DNA of 64,000 nucleotides from Sequoia sempervirens (lineage: Eukaryota; Streptophyta; Pinopsida; Cupressales; Cupressaceae): assembly GCA_007258455.2 (NCBI GenBank), contig VDFB02018296.1:47540007-47604006 (forward strand), written 5' to 3'. Both the position numbers and the translations under genes were made by a program. The notes beneath the pieces are model-generated. The model saw only the letters and a list, made by a program, of their open reading frames with translations. It was not told the DNA's origin and did no database searches. Below, one piece after another: positions 1-11,650 of this stretch. How positions within the stretch are numbered: position 1 is the first letter of the stretch; each line of letters opens with the position of its first letter.

Positions 1-1700
1 GACGAGACATCACCGAGTCGGGGAGACATCCCATAGAATTCACAAAACTATGCCAAAGTATTGTCACCTTTGGTGAGACTTTGGACAGTTGCCAGGACCC
101 CATGGCGAAAGCTCTAACTCTTAGCGATACCGGATGCTTCGTTGGTGGGACCCCCACTTGTTTGCTTCAGCCATCAAGACCCCCCGAGTCGGGGAGACCT
201 TCTCTGGTCAGCAAGAGGTTGTGTCGAAGGCACTTTAGCTTGGCGAGGCCTCATTTCATCTATCGGCAAGAGGCCATTAGTGTTTCCCCAAGTGCATTTT
301 ACTTACCGAGCTCTGCTTTCCTTTTCCAAGAGATCACCGAGTCAGGGAGACACCATAGCGAGGATCAAATGTTGTACAGATACCCGCTTCTATCGCTAAG
401 ACCACATGATGTCGATAAGACATGCTGCTGAAGGCACCCACCTAAGCCGAAGAATCCATCCTCCACCAAGTCATCCACTTATCAGCAAGACATCATGAGT
501 CAGGGAGACATCTCTCCGACTTGGAATGCTATATCGAAGGCCTTCTTATCAGTAAGACTTTAACGGGTCGTTGAGACCATACCCAAATGCTTTGTTCCTC
601 GACGGGATCCCTTTTCTATTGTTGAGACACTCACACTTTGGTATGACCTTATTCCGAAGTCCGCTTCCTTTGCCGACGCCGCTTCAAGAGTGATTGTCGG
701 GGAGACTTTCTATACTCAGTAAGACCTCTTAACGAAGTCTATTGACATACGTCGAAGGCTATCCTTTCGGCGAGACCCCCCTCAGATTGGCATGACATCC
801 TGATGAAGGATTCAACCTATGTCGAGAGCATTCCTCTTGGTATGACTCTACTGCTTCGGCCAGACCTCTTGGCGATAACCTCCATCCTACCCAACGATGT
901 GTTGATTTCTCCTTCGGTCGGGGAGACATCTTCACTTCGGGGAAACCTCAAGGCGAAACACAACACTGTACCGAAGGCAATCCATGTTGGCAAGATCCAC
1001 TCAGTTCATCAAGACATCACGTAGAAACCCCCTCCCTTTGCCGAACTCCTTTTCATTTTGAGGTCGCATCGGTTAGGTGACTTTGCCGAGCGCATACCTT
1101 TCTCGGCGGCCAATACCAAGACGCCCTAAAGGTTGGCTGTGTGACTCCTTTAAAGGGTACATATCTTTCAATCAAGCATGAAGTCTCTTTTCATTTTTTG
1201 GTGAGGCCTCCCTTTGATCTATCAGCAAGACCTTTTGTGTTCGCCGAGACCTTTTGTCGATCCCTTCGCCTTTTTTTGAGCTCTAATCTCGGCTAGACAT
1301 TTTGGGTCAGGGAGACATCCCAGCAAAGTCCCTTAGTCATACCGAGGGTGCTTTTGTGTCGGCGGGATTCCTGCCGAAGAAAACCATATTGAGGCCCCTT
1401 ACCTTCCTTTTGGCAAGACTTTCGCCTTCACTAGGACCTCCTAGAAAAGCTCGCCTTCTTATGCCGAAAGCATCTCTCCATCTGAGGCTCCTCATATGTC
1501 GGCGAGACATTAGGAGTCAGGGAGACATCCCGGCGACTTGAAAGCTACACCGAAGGTTCACTGTTGTCGGCGAGACATTAGTAGTCGCCGAGACTATATG
1601 CCGAAAGAGATCTCATGCCGATAGGATCCCTGGCTTGAAGCACTCAGACTTAATGGAACCTTGCTAGTCGGTGAGACCTCTAAAATGTCCTACCGACCTT
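1..1700. repeat. Degenerate GTCGGNGAGAC / CCGAAGG repeat field, copy 1
   Basis: Short words such as TCGGGGAGACATC, TCGGCGAGACATT, TCGGCAAGACC and CCGAAGGC recur every 20-45 bases on the plus strand with no fixed spacing. The region is richer in G+C than most of the window. Short ORFs here are by-products of the repeats, for example repeated GDIPA-type peptides near 1302-1541. A second field lies at about 7790-8530. It is not a CRISPR array: units are degenerate and there are no distinct spacers of constant size. Confidence 0.7.
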
Positions 1701-1876
1701 CTACTTAGATGATTTTCATGCTGAATCTCCCTAGGGAAATTTTCTCCCACTGAGTTCCCCATGACCTAGCAATAGATGTAGAGTCTTTTCCCTCGTGTGA
1801 ATGTTCCATTGGCCTCTTGAAGATCTAACAAACGATTATCTTGCCTGATTTAACTATAGGTGAAATATAGGCAACA
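1..1876 (-). mobile_element. Ty3/gypsy-type 3' LTR, partial (runs off window start)
   Basis: The stretch left of the gypsy pol remains is mostly the GTCGG-type repeat field, followed by a unique tail at about 1740-1876. That tail resembles 8560-8677 (shared ATGACCTA, a TGTCC/TGTTCC-ATT-GGCC block, an AACGATT block and GGTGAAA near the end). Both homologies stop at a CA dinucleotide, 1876 here and 8677 there, as expected for the 5' edge of a minus-strand LTR. The two copies are strongly diverged, so the boundary is approximate. Calling it an LTR rests on its position after pol and its match to the other end of the element. The rest lies outside the window. Confidence 0.5.
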
Positions 1877-2195
1877 ATTCTAGCGACCTTTTCGGGATGT
1901 TTTCCTACTAAACATGAGAACCAGTAGCTACAACTTGTCCATTGGGTATGGATTCCTTAGAAAGCTCAGAGAACAAATAAAAACATTAGTCGACACATGG
2001 TTGCAAATTGCATAAGACTTATAGAACACAAAAGGTTGCCAAAACGACAAGATAGGGGAAACTGGAAAGAAAATATTTACTGTGTTGAAACTGCGCCCAA
2101 GGAAAGGAGAAAAACAATAAAACAAATGAGCCAAAGTGCGAAAGCACTTATTGAAAACATAACACTTAACTAATATATACAAAAGAGGAACTCCA

Positions 2196-3897
2196 TCAGA
2201 CTTGACAACAGGGCTTAAGGTGTATCCCATTGACTGGGATAGGAAGTACTTCCCCTCCTGTTGTAGCTAGTTGGTAAGCGTTGTGTTCCTTACAGTCTAT
2301 GACAATAAATGGACCGGTCCACATATTGTCCAACTTAGTGTGATGGCCAGGCCTGCTTTTAAGAATGTCCCACCTGAGCATGAGGTCTCCCTCCTTAAAA
2401 GCCTTTGTTGTAGCCCTTTTGTCGAATGTCTTCTTTGTCTGGAGTTGATGATACTCCAAAGTTTTCATTGCTCTGTCCCTTGATTCTTCGAGCTCCATGA
2501 GCTCTGCATACCTTACAGACATTGTGCCCTGTCCCTCAAGCATCTCCAATTGGTGAACAATGTCTAGAACTGGAAGCTCCACAGATAGGGGCAATCTTGC
2601 CTCTTTTCCATAGACCAAAATATATGGTGAATTGCCAATAGACCTCTTAGGGGTCACTTTGTCTGCCCAAAGTGCATTCTTTAAACTATTGTGCCAGGTC
2701 CTTTGATTATCCTCTATGGTTCTTTTAATGATCCTAATGAGGTTCTTATTTGTGCTTTTAGCTAAACCATTACCCTAAGGATAGTAATTTGAGGAGGTGT
2801 TCAAATGAATGCCATTCTTGACAGCCCAATCAGTCAATCTTAATCCCATGAATGCAAGAGCATTATCAGATATGATAGAGTCAGGAACTCCAAATCTGGT
2901 GATTATATCTTCATAGAAGCTCAAAACTAAAGACTCTTTTGCTTCTTTCAATTAAACCGCTTATGTCCACCTTGTAAAATAGTTAGTGGTTGTAAGTACC
3001 CACTTGTGACCAGCACTAGAAGGTGGATTTATTGGTCCAATGAAATCAATGCCCCATCTCATGAAGGGCTGCTCCACTTGAATTGGATGTAGAGGCATAG
3101 CAGGCAGTTTCTCCTTTCCTAAAAACATAGCACATTTGATACACTTTCTTGACGAGGAATGTGCATCCTTGAACAAGCTAGGCCAGTAGTAACCAGCTCT
3201 CATGATTTTCCAAGCAGTAGTCCTGGGAGCAAAGTGACCTCCTGCAGCTCCGTCATGAAACTCATGAAGTACTTTTTCAATATGATCACTGTGAATGCAT
3301 CTTAATAGGACACCATTCAGATCCTTTTTGAAAAGAACATTGTTTACCAGTATGTATAGTATGGACTGCAGTCTGAAGTATCTCCTTTTGGCTTTGTTCA
3401 GACCTGGTGGACACTCGCCAGTTTGTAAAAATTGGGTCATATCTTGAACCCAATTAGTTATCCCTACAGGTACATTATCTTGAGCATCCTGAAACTTATT
3501 TGTATTAGCAAGGACCACATCCTTTTCTGGTTCACTTTCGTTGCTTGACCCAGTAGCAAGTTGTTCACAGAGACCTCTGCCTCTAACCAATTTGGTGATC
3601 TTAATATCTACATCATATTCCATAACCTTAGTGACCCAACCTGCTCTTTTTTCATTGAGATCTTTATTCAATAGAAAATCCTTCACACTTGAGTGTGCCA
3701 CCATGCAATGAATTTTATTATAGGAGATCAAAGGCTTGAATTTCTTCAGGCTTCTGATCACAGCAAGAACATGCCTCTCTACAAAGGAGTATTTATGTTC
3801 ATAATCAACCAATCCTTGACTAAAAAAGGCTACTGGTTGTTCTAAATTCTCTTCATTTTTTTGAACCAATATTGTAGAAATGTTACTTGAGCTACCT
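2196..3897 (-). pseudogene. Ty3/gypsy pol remnant: RNase H end and integrase
   Basis: Read right to left, the frame begins inside the RNase H domain (PVAFFSQGLVDYEHKYSFVE, near 3835). It continues through the connection and the HHCC zinc-binding region of integrase (about 3300-3110), then the core (WGIDFIGP near 3045, first catalytic Asp). After a stop near 2960 it resumes in SDNALAFMGL and NYYP. The catalytic position is lost: the expected QGNGLAES block has a TAG stop for Q and Lys for the catalytic Glu at about 2767-2785. The integrase C-terminal region (MWTGPFIVIDCKEHNAYQL) ends near 2199. RT, protease and gag are missing upstream, because the frame is cut at an LTR-like terminus at 3898. 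A dead fragment. Confidence 0.9.
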
Positions 3898-5085
3898 GTT
3901 GTCAATCAGATTACACCCGAACGCTCGATTAGTTAAATCTAGCAATCTGTTGAAACATGGAATGATTCTCGGGCTTGTGGGTTGCCTAATTTTGAGAATC
4001 AATCTCTAGAGAGGGCTGGTTCCCTGATGAAAACCTCCTAAAACTAATTGATTTGGCTGGGAAAGAGTTAGAAAGCTTGCTTGAACTGAAATCCTAAATC
4101 TAGGGAAGTGATTGCACCAAAATTTTGTGATTTTAAAGTTCTAAATTAATCTCACAACTCAACTAAAATCATGAAATTCACCAATATTCCACGTGAAGGT
4201 TCGAAAATCCAATGTTTGTAAAAGGAAAACCAGATTTTCACAGATACAAATGATTGAAATTTTTGTTAAACACAACATGCAGCTTGAATTATAGCATGAA
4301 AATATTTCTTGTTTTTTAAAGCATTAATGAGATAAAACAAAGGATTCAAGATAAATCACAGTTTTTAAAATCAAAACATTTTTGTGACAATAAAACTCAA
4401 GAAGTATTGAGAAGGAAAAAATGATGCTGAAAGCTCTATTACGATTCTTGAAAAAAAAAATGTTGAGTTACAATGCCTCGCTGCTGAATGTGTAAGCAAG
4501 AAAAAAGAACTAGGATTGAAAGTGAAAAGATGACAACCTCGAGGTAAAATACGAGCACAAGTAAAAATCCCTAAAAATATGGCTCAAACTCATGCAAAAA
4601 TGAGTGAACTCAATCTCGAACCAGCAGTCATAAAGCGTGCAACTGATCTGCAACTCGAATTGGACCAAAATCCCTGAAAAAGTGGGCTAAAGCACACAAA
4701 AACCACCTTGTTTGTATCAATCTACCCATGCACATTTTAAAATCCATCTTTCTCATGGTAACTCCCCAGTTAACAATCTGATATTAATTCATTCTTCAGT
4801 TGACTTTATTTGTATCTGCATGGATCTTCTGATTAAATTATCATCACATGACGTCTTTTATTTGCATGTAAAGATGGATAATTAATTAAATGATTTATAA
4901 TATATCACTTAATTAATTACCCTACATTGAGAATGCAAAAATAAAAGAAAGAATGATATAACACTAAATCAGAAACCTTAAACTCTCATCTCACACTCTT
5001 CTTACATTATACCTAGCAAAAATGTGTTCACCATTTAGATTAATTAATTACCATGCATATCATCACTAGGCATTATGACTTAAAG
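3898..5085 (-). mobile_element. LTR-like sequence related to the LTR at 6725
   Basis: The left edge (TGTTGTCAATCAGATTACAC) resembles the LTR edges at 6725 and 61055. Further blocks align with 6725-7320: GAAACATGG, a GTGGGTTGCCTAA block, GAGAGGGCTGGTTCC against GAGAAGGCCGGCTTCC, a CCAGATTTTCACAGAT block and TTGAGTTACAA. The right part is AT-rich and runs into the assembly gap. It contains no GTCGG field. The terminus abuts a truncated RNase H frame, which is not a normal LTR-primer site-gag order. A deletion, recombination or nested insertion is implied. Confidence 0.6.
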
Positions 5086-5185
5086 NNNNNNNNNNNNNNN
5101 NNNNNNNNNNNNNNNNNNNNNNNNNNNNNNNNNNNNNNNNNNNNNNNNNNNNNNNNNNNNNNNNNNNNNNNNNNNNNNNNNNNNN
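5086..5185. other. Assembly gap (100 N)
   Basis: Exactly 100 N bases. The gag-like frame enters from the right and LTR-like sequence lies on the left, so the true spacing and any missing pol sequence are unknown. Confidence 0.99.
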
Positions 5186-6469
5186 ATGAATATCCGTTCC
5201 TTCAATGGAGAATAATGAGGTGGCTTCCTCCAACACATTTTCAATCAATTCATCAATCTCTGGTTCCTTTATACCCCAGAAAGGAAGCTGCTTATAATTT
5301 TCATCATCATTGGAAGGACTACATTCCGATTCAGACTTATTTTCCTCAATAAAAGAAGTCAACAATTCTAGCGGTGATGAAAACTCAAGTTCTTCTGCAC
5401 AATAGAATGGAAGCTCCTCTAACCAGATATAACCTTGTAAATCAAGATCATGAGGCTTCTCCTGCTGTTTCAGCATTTGTTCAAGTTGTTGCTCCAGATC
5501 ATCACAACTATCAGCCTTTTCTGACTCTTCGTCATCCAATGTTGAACAAAACTGTTCAATAATACATGTGCACAATTCTTCAAAAAGCTCAACATTAGGT
5601 TCCTCATCTAGAACATACTCAAAAACATCAAAGCTTTCGCCCTGGAGGATAATATCAGGTTTAAATTCAGGCTTTTCTTCCTAAATTAAGGCCCCATTGT
5701 CTTGCTGATTATTATCTATCAACAACTCTCCAAGGTCCTTCTGTTGTTCAATCCTTTGCTGCTGCAATTGATAACACTTTATAGCTAAATGCAAGGGATT
5801 TACCTCTTTAATCTTCTCCCAAAGGAGTAAGCTGTCTGGATCAACGGGCTGCTCTTCCTCCACTTTCTTTTCGACGGAAGTCTTACTCTGTTCAAAGCTT
5901 GGAACACCGAGCCTTGGAAAGTGAAGCCCCTCCTCAAAGAAAGGATTTGGAAAGGTAGCAGCTGACTGGGGCATTTGACAAAGTTGTTCTTCAGGAGAGT
6001 TAGACTGACTTTGTCCAAACTCTTGTACTGAATAGGACCCTCTTTGTTTCTCAACCTCCTACTGATGACTATAAGCTTGATAAGCAAGCTCCTCCTGTTG
6101 CATATTATACTCATTTTCCCTTTCTATGTCTAATATCCGCCCTTGAAACTGCAGCAACATCTCCTTGACGCTACCCAACTCAGTATCCGTATTGTCAAAA
6201 TTTTGGGATTGACTCGAGAGGCTACAAGGCTGGCTCGAAGTGGAATTAATATGCTGCGAGGGGAATTGAGCAGGGGTGGGAGGGTGGTAAGCATGTTGAG
6301 CATGCTGATAGCCTACTGTTGCATGGCTACTTGGGATTAAACCAGCAGCGTGATTGGCCTGATATGGCTGATAGGGTGATTGGTTGACAGAATTTTCATG
6401 AAATGGGGAATGATTAGCAGTTTCATGACAAGCTGGATGATAGAACATGTCTTCATAAGATGTAGACAT
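5186..6469 (-). pseudogene. Gag-like leader ORFs of the gypsy element
   Basis: The first frame (6469 to 6059, 136 aa, start MSTSYEDMFYHPACHE) is rich in Pro, Gln, His, Tyr and Ser and ends in a short Glu/Gln helix. Two further frames follow: about 5974-5681 (97 aa, with a Gln/Glu-rich helix) and 5575 to the gap (very acidic, with Glu/Leu-rich helices). They read as one broken gag-like polyprotein. Each is interrupted by stops or frame changes. No CCHC knuckle or protease is visible before the gap. The position fits a gag: the start codon is about 235 bases downstream of a primer site and LTR end on the same strand. Assignment rests on context rather than a recognised domain. Confidence 0.55.
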
Positions 6470-6702
6470 TTTGGAGCATTCATAGAAGCTGGAAATGCAT
6501 TAAAATTTCTTGTAAAACAAGAACTAGATCTGATTTTCTGGAAATAAGAACATACCAGTGCTTAATCTGCTTGAAACCAGTTGCTATTCTCCCGGAGTCG
6601 CCAGGTATGTAAAGAAAATGCCTCCAAAAGGCTGAAATTACTACTGCACACACCAAACAGCAGCAATAAAATGCACAAACATGAACTGAGAAGCAGTTCA
6701 GA

Positions 6703-6720
6703 GTCCCACCGGGCGTGCCA
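6703..6720 (-). promoter_or_regulatory. Primer binding site next to the LTR
   Basis: On the minus strand this reads TGGCACGCCCGGTGGGAC, starting with TGG (complement of a tRNA CCA end) four bases after the LTR end at 6725. I cannot name the tRNA. A second primer-site-like word, TGGCGACTCC, lies at 6603-6594 on the same strand. Confidence 0.7.
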
Positions 6721-7410
6721 GAACTGTTACCTCTAAAAATTGCACCCTATGCAAAGTTATGAAGACTAAGCTTTCTAGAGAAACATGGGATAATTTCAAG
6801 GGGCTGTGGGTCACCTAAGACTAAAATGAACCTCCGGAGAAGGCCGGCTTCCTTTGGTGTCACCTAAACTATCAATTCTGTAAGGGGAAAGGGAGAAGGA
6901 GAATACATAAAAATAAAATTAATGCTATGGTGATACACCGAACTGAGAAGAGCAATGGGATACTTAGGTTACACTTGAATACTGGTGATGGACATGGAAC
7001 TGCACAACTAGATTCTGTAGATTACGCATACAAACAGGTTTGACATGCACATACTTTCAAGAAGGAAAAGCAGATTCTCACAAATTAAAAGTGCATGTGC
7101 AAAATTGAGTAAACACAGTTTGTAACCTACATGACACTACTTTTGCAAAGAAAGGCATGCTAACATGAAACAAAAGCTATAAGGAAAAGAAAGATTTCAC
7201 TAAGTAGCTCAATGAATCACTTAAAAAAAATGCACAATACTTCACAAGAATCAGAAGGCAAAAATGAACCATCAATGGTAACCAAGGTAGATTTTATATA
7301 ACATGCTCCAAGTTGAGTTACAAAAGTTTGCTAATCTGAGAGAGGACTGCAAAAAGTCACAGACTTCAGAAAAACATCCGGAGAACTCTTTTACAAGAAG
7401 GTGAAAATTC

Positions 7411-7418
7411 CTTATATA
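7411..7418 (-). promoter_or_regulatory. TATA box of the minus-strand LTR
   Basis: TATATAAG on the minus strand, set in GTATATAAGGAATTTTC. It lies about 690 bases before the LTR end, a normal U3-R position for a long gypsy LTR. Confidence 0.5.
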
Positions 7419-7789
7419 CAAAAGATGTCGGCCCCTCTGGGCTTACAAAAAATATCTGACTCTAGAAAGATCTGCCTTTAGATATTTTCATGTAGTTAAT
7501 TCTACATTCAAGCGTAACCTCGTTGTCCATGTCGGTGTGACAGATCGCCCTTGGAGAAGCCTTCAGATCTTTTACAGCATTAACTTCTGGCCCTCGTGTC
7601 CCTCTCGAACCTCCTCTGTCAAGCTGCTTTGAATGCTCCTGGGCTCAGAATAGATCCACGTTGTTTTCACTCTGTTGACCTTCTTCGCAAGGGGGAGTCA
7701 AATAGTCAAGTTGTCAATGGTTCGTCTTTGGCTCCTTCAGATTGGCTGATCAGATGCCACATAGATTCTTCGGGCGGTCAAAAGCTCTC

Positions 7790-8530
7790 TTTGCAGAATT
7801 GCATGTCGGTGAGACACTAATCGTGTCTCCCCAATGCAATTATACCTTCTTGTGATTATCGGCATAGCTTGAAACCGTCGATGAGAGTTCATAGCAAGCC
7901 CAAAAGTCATACCGATATCGTCTCTGTGGTCGCCAAGACAATCGCTCTTGGGAAGACCCTTTGCCGAAGGCAATACATATATCGAGACCCCCCTCCTTTA
8001 CTATCGGCAGGACCTCATACTGTCGCCGAGACATCATGGTGAGTTTGCTTTCCTTTGCCCACGAGCTCACATCCTTTCGCTTTGGCAAGACTCTCCCCAT
8101 TCGGCCAGACCTTTTGTCGAAGCTATCATCTCTTGACGAGACCTTTATTGTCGGTGAGACCTTTCACTGAGCTCCCTTTCTTTCGGCGATGAGTTTACTT
8201 TCTCTTCAGTCGGGGAGACCACCCTCATTGGCAGGACCTCATGCCGAGCACATCTCTCTCTTCTCCCCGAAGGGACACCCTATCGGTGAGACTTCACCGA
8301 AGAAAATCTCACCGCCGATATGTATCCCTCTGCCGCCGGTTGGTGAGACATAAAGTTCTCGCTAAGACCTTTTTCCGAAGGATATCTTCATGTCGATGGG
8401 GAAACTCTTAGTCACCGGGACAATGATTAATGTCTTACCGATAGGTACTTGCATATGAAGTCCAATCGCTGTGACACCCCTGAGGTCTTGCCGACTCTTG
8501 CCTTAGAGGATTTCTTCGCCAAAACTGATT
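7790..8530. repeat. Degenerate GTCGGNGAGAC / CCGAAGG repeat field, copy 2
   Basis: The same word family as at 1-1700: GTCGGTGAGAC, GTCGCCGAGACATC, TCGGGGAGACC, CCGAAGGC and TCGGCAGGACC at irregular spacing. It lies upstream of the LTR TATA box and thus in U3 if the LTR limits are right. Confidence 0.7.
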
Positions 8531-8677
8531 AAGGCATGCCTTTCAACTGAGCTCCTTGTGAAACGTCATCAGATGCATGACCTAACCCTCGATGCAAATG
8601 TCCCATTTGGCCCCTATGAACATCTGAAACGATTTGTTACTTGCGAGGAGCCCGTGGGTGAAAATAGAACGATTTCA

Positions 8678-9346
8678 TTCCTCTCTTTTGGATAAATAAT
8701 TCAAATTAATTATCCATATCTAATTCCACCTCCCCATTTAATTAAATCGATTAATTTAATTAAATGTTCCTTTTATCATTTTCTCTAAATAAATAATTTG
8801 GATAAATTATTTATTTGCCACTTGTCATTTTCCTCCATTTTGAATAAATAATTTAAAATGCACCTCCACTTGGTCCAAAGATACCGTCATTATTATTTCA
8901 TGTCAGTATGCATGTCCCTGTCATAGCCTACATGTCCCGCATGTCTGTCATAGCATGCATGTTGCATGTGTCATGATTCCTCCAAGAATAGCATATTCTT
9001 GGTGCATCAATTTTGGACCATTGATCTTGGAATCCTTCTAGAGGATTAATCTCAACCGTCCATTTGAAGGGTTGTCTATAAAAGCAACCTTCCTTCTCCA
9101 TTTTTAGCTTAACAACTAATTGTCTCCAACTTTCTTGCCACCATTTGCAGGTTTTGCACAAGTGTTTCAACAAATTTGAGGGAAAGTTGCATAAAAAGAA
9201 GAAGGAGAGCAAGAGAAAGAATCAACCATAATGGGGAGTGCTTTCTTTTATGTTTTGCATTTTTTATTCTCTCCATTATTTGTTTTCTCTTGTTGATGTG
9301 GTTTAATAGCTTAGTAGTGTTGGCTATCACTTTTTCTATGCTATTT
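8678..9346 (+). mobile_element. Remnant of a plus-strand LTR with TATA box
   Basis: This AT-rich block has AATAAATAATT repeats, a hairpin (arms CCAAGAATA and TATTCTTGG, 8982-9002) and a TATA box, TATAAAAG, at 9077-9084. It is followed by a short leader-like stretch with no ORF of note. That arrangement is usual for a plant LTR U3-R in plus orientation. It is bounded by the gypsy LTR on the left and the cut end of the copia element on the right. No partner LTR is seen. Confidence 0.4.
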
Positions 9347-10140
9347 TATTTCTAACCCCATCTCACAATATGTCTAAACACAACCTAGTACCAACTAGAA
9401 ATGGAATATTTAGTGGTTTACAATCATGCATATTAAACCTCTACAAAATAGTATCAACATACTTACTCTAACTTAACCAAATCTTTTTATGAACTTGATC
9501 CCTACTGATCTCCATCCCAAGAATATATTTTGCAACCCCAAATCCTTCATATCAAATGTTCCAAAAAGTTGAGTCTTAAGCTCCTTAATCATCACCTTGC
9601 TACTACCCATAAATATGTCATCAACATACAAGACAATGATTAGAATCGATCATCAATAACCTTAATGTAAACACAATGATCATCCTCACTTCTAAAAAAA
9701 CCAAACTTCAATGCAAAGGCATCAAAATTATGATACACATCTTGGGTGACTATTTCAAACCATATAAAGATCTCTTTAACCTACAAACCAAGTGTTCTTT
9801 TCCTTTCACAATAAAACCGTTAGGATGTCACATGCAAATTTCTTCCTCAAGATCCCCATGCAAGAAAGCAATTTTAACATCCATTTTATCTATTTCAAAA
9901 TCACACGCAACAATAATAGATAATAGGAATCTAATAGAAGTTAACTTAGCAACATGAGAGAAAATTTCACTGAAATCAACTCCTCTCCAGGAGTAGCCCT
10001 TGGCCACTAATATGGCCGTGTACTGCTGTAACCAAAAATAAGCTCCAAATTTATTTTTAAAAACCCACTTACAACCAATGGGCTTCCTTCTTTTGGGAAA
10101 AATCATAAGATCACCTGGGTATCACAACTATCCAGAGCCA
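9347..10140 (-). pseudogene. copia reverse transcriptase
   Basis: The frame has the copia RT opening (KPIGCKWVFKNKFG), then VAKGYSWRGVDFSEIFSHVA and KMDVKIAFLHGDLEEEICM. After frame changes come SLYGLK, the catalytic block YVDDIFMGSS (YVDD at 9628-9617), and FDMKDLG-LQNIFLGMEI. The catalytic Asp pair is still readable. However, there are stops after EEICM, in SLYGLK-SP and near 9700, and the sequence ends before RNase H. An RT for copying element RNA when intact; a relic here. Confidence 0.9.
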
Positions 10141-10365
10141 TCATCTCTTCTTGCATTACCTGCATTCAAGAATCACTTTCTTATGAAGAAAGAGCCTCCT
10201 TGTAGGATCTAGGTTCATCATCAATACTCAACAAAGCAAATACACAATGAAAATTAGGTGGGATATACCCGCCAATTAGATTTTTTTGCCTTGTGGATCT
10301 TCTCAAGGTAGGAGTAAGGGGCTCTTGCTACTCTTCTTCTTCTTCATTCTCATCTTGCACATCAT

Positions 10366-11410
10366 CTAAACTTTTTGAACTCTCTGAACCCTCTTCTTCT
10401 TCTCCATCCTCAAATCCATTTGGTTGTTATTCCATATGTGATCTTCCTGCTTCTCAATCTTTGTCTTGAAGTGCACTATTTTTGTCTTATCTTTCTCCTT
10501 TGGTTGGTCTTCACCTAAGTAAGCTCTAAACTCCTTGAAAATTACATCTCTAGAGAAAAAAATTTTATGGGTTAGTGGATTCCAAAGCTTATAACCTCTT
10601 ACATTCTCACTGTAACCAAAAAAGATGCATTTATATGCTTTTGGATCGAACTTAGAAAATTTCTTGAGGCACATGAACAAAATCCTCACAACCAAAGACC
10701 CTTAAATGTAAAACATAAGTCTTTCTACCTATTCACACTTCATAAGGAGTTTTATCAACAAGAGTTGAACAAGGAGATCTATTAACCAAATAACATGTAG
10801 TACTTACAACTTCTGCCAAAAAGCATCTATCAAGCTTAGCACCCCTCAACATGCTCCTAGCTCTTTCCATTAAGGTTTAGTTCATTCTTTCTACTACCAC
10901 ATTTTGTTGAGGTGTACAAGTTGTAGTCTTTTGCCGAGCAATACCTACATACTTACATAACTCATCAAAATTCCCTAGAACAATATTCACCCCCATTATT
11001 AGATCTCAACATCCTTATCTTATAATCCATTTGCTTCTCAACTAAGTCTTTAAATTCTTTAAACTTAGTGAAAATTCAGATTTTGCATGCATAAAATAAA
11101 TACAAGTGTATCTTGTCACATCATCAATTAAAGTAACATAATAACAATATTTTCCAAAATCTGAGTCAACATCCACTGGTCCAAACACATCCGAATGAAT
11201 GATCTCTAGTAATCTCTTAGCTTTATTAGTCCCATTAGGAAATGATCTATTTTATTTACCAAACACACAATGCTCACAAAAATAATTTTTACCAATAAAA
11301 TAATTAGAAAGAGCGTCAACCAAATTTTTATTTAAAATAGTCTTAATACCTTTTTCACTTATGTGACCCAATCTATGGTGCCACAATATACATGCATTTT
11401 TAGTGCCAGT
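10366..11410 (-). pseudogene. copia integrase
   Basis: The gag-pre-integrase zinc region (WHHRLGHISEKGIK, then NYFCEHCVFGK) lies near 11390-11260. The core follows (IHSDVFGPVDVDS, near 11200, first Asp). The third catalytic residue is retained in QQNVVVERMN (about 10910-10880), although the usual Gly is Val and a stop follows at RMN-stop-TLMERA. The C-terminal part (KAYKCIFFGYSENVRGYKLW and FFSRDVIFKEF) is the open frame 10695-10366. At least three stops or frame changes break the region. Confidence 0.88.
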
Positions 11411-11650
11411 TTCATTAGCATAATTATAAAAATTGGAGGCATTAAGCCTAAATAAAGTCCCTATCTAAGATCCTTTAGCAATCACCAAACTCCCTCTTAC
11501 CAACCAGCAACCAAACTTGTCAAATGTCACTTGCATTCCAGAATCATTCAACTTAGATACTAAAATTAAATTTCTTGCAAGTCTTGGAATATGTAAAACA
11601 TGAACAAAGGTTTTAACCCTCCTATCACTAAAACACAACTTTACCTTTCC

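Larger units (their letters stand above)
6725..8677 (-). mobile_element. Ty3/gypsy-type 5' LTR, about 1.95 kb
   Basis: On the minus strand the LTR ends in GGTAACA at 6725, four bases before the primer site. The likely start is a TG at 8677, where homology to the left LTR (ending at 1876) also stops. The part before the promoter holds the GTCGG repeat field. A TATA box (TATATAAG, 7418-7411 on the minus strand) would put the transcription start near 7385, leaving about 660 bases of R-U5. The R-U5 part is related to 3898-5085 and 61055 onward. The inner boundary is secure. The outer one is inferred from weak homology, and no target duplication could be tested. Confidence 0.65.

Noticed and set aside
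1..1700. CRISPR-like or coding repeat array
   Set aside because: Units are degenerate, spacing varies and there are no spacers of fixed size. The DNA is plant nuclear. ORFs there are by-products of the repeats.
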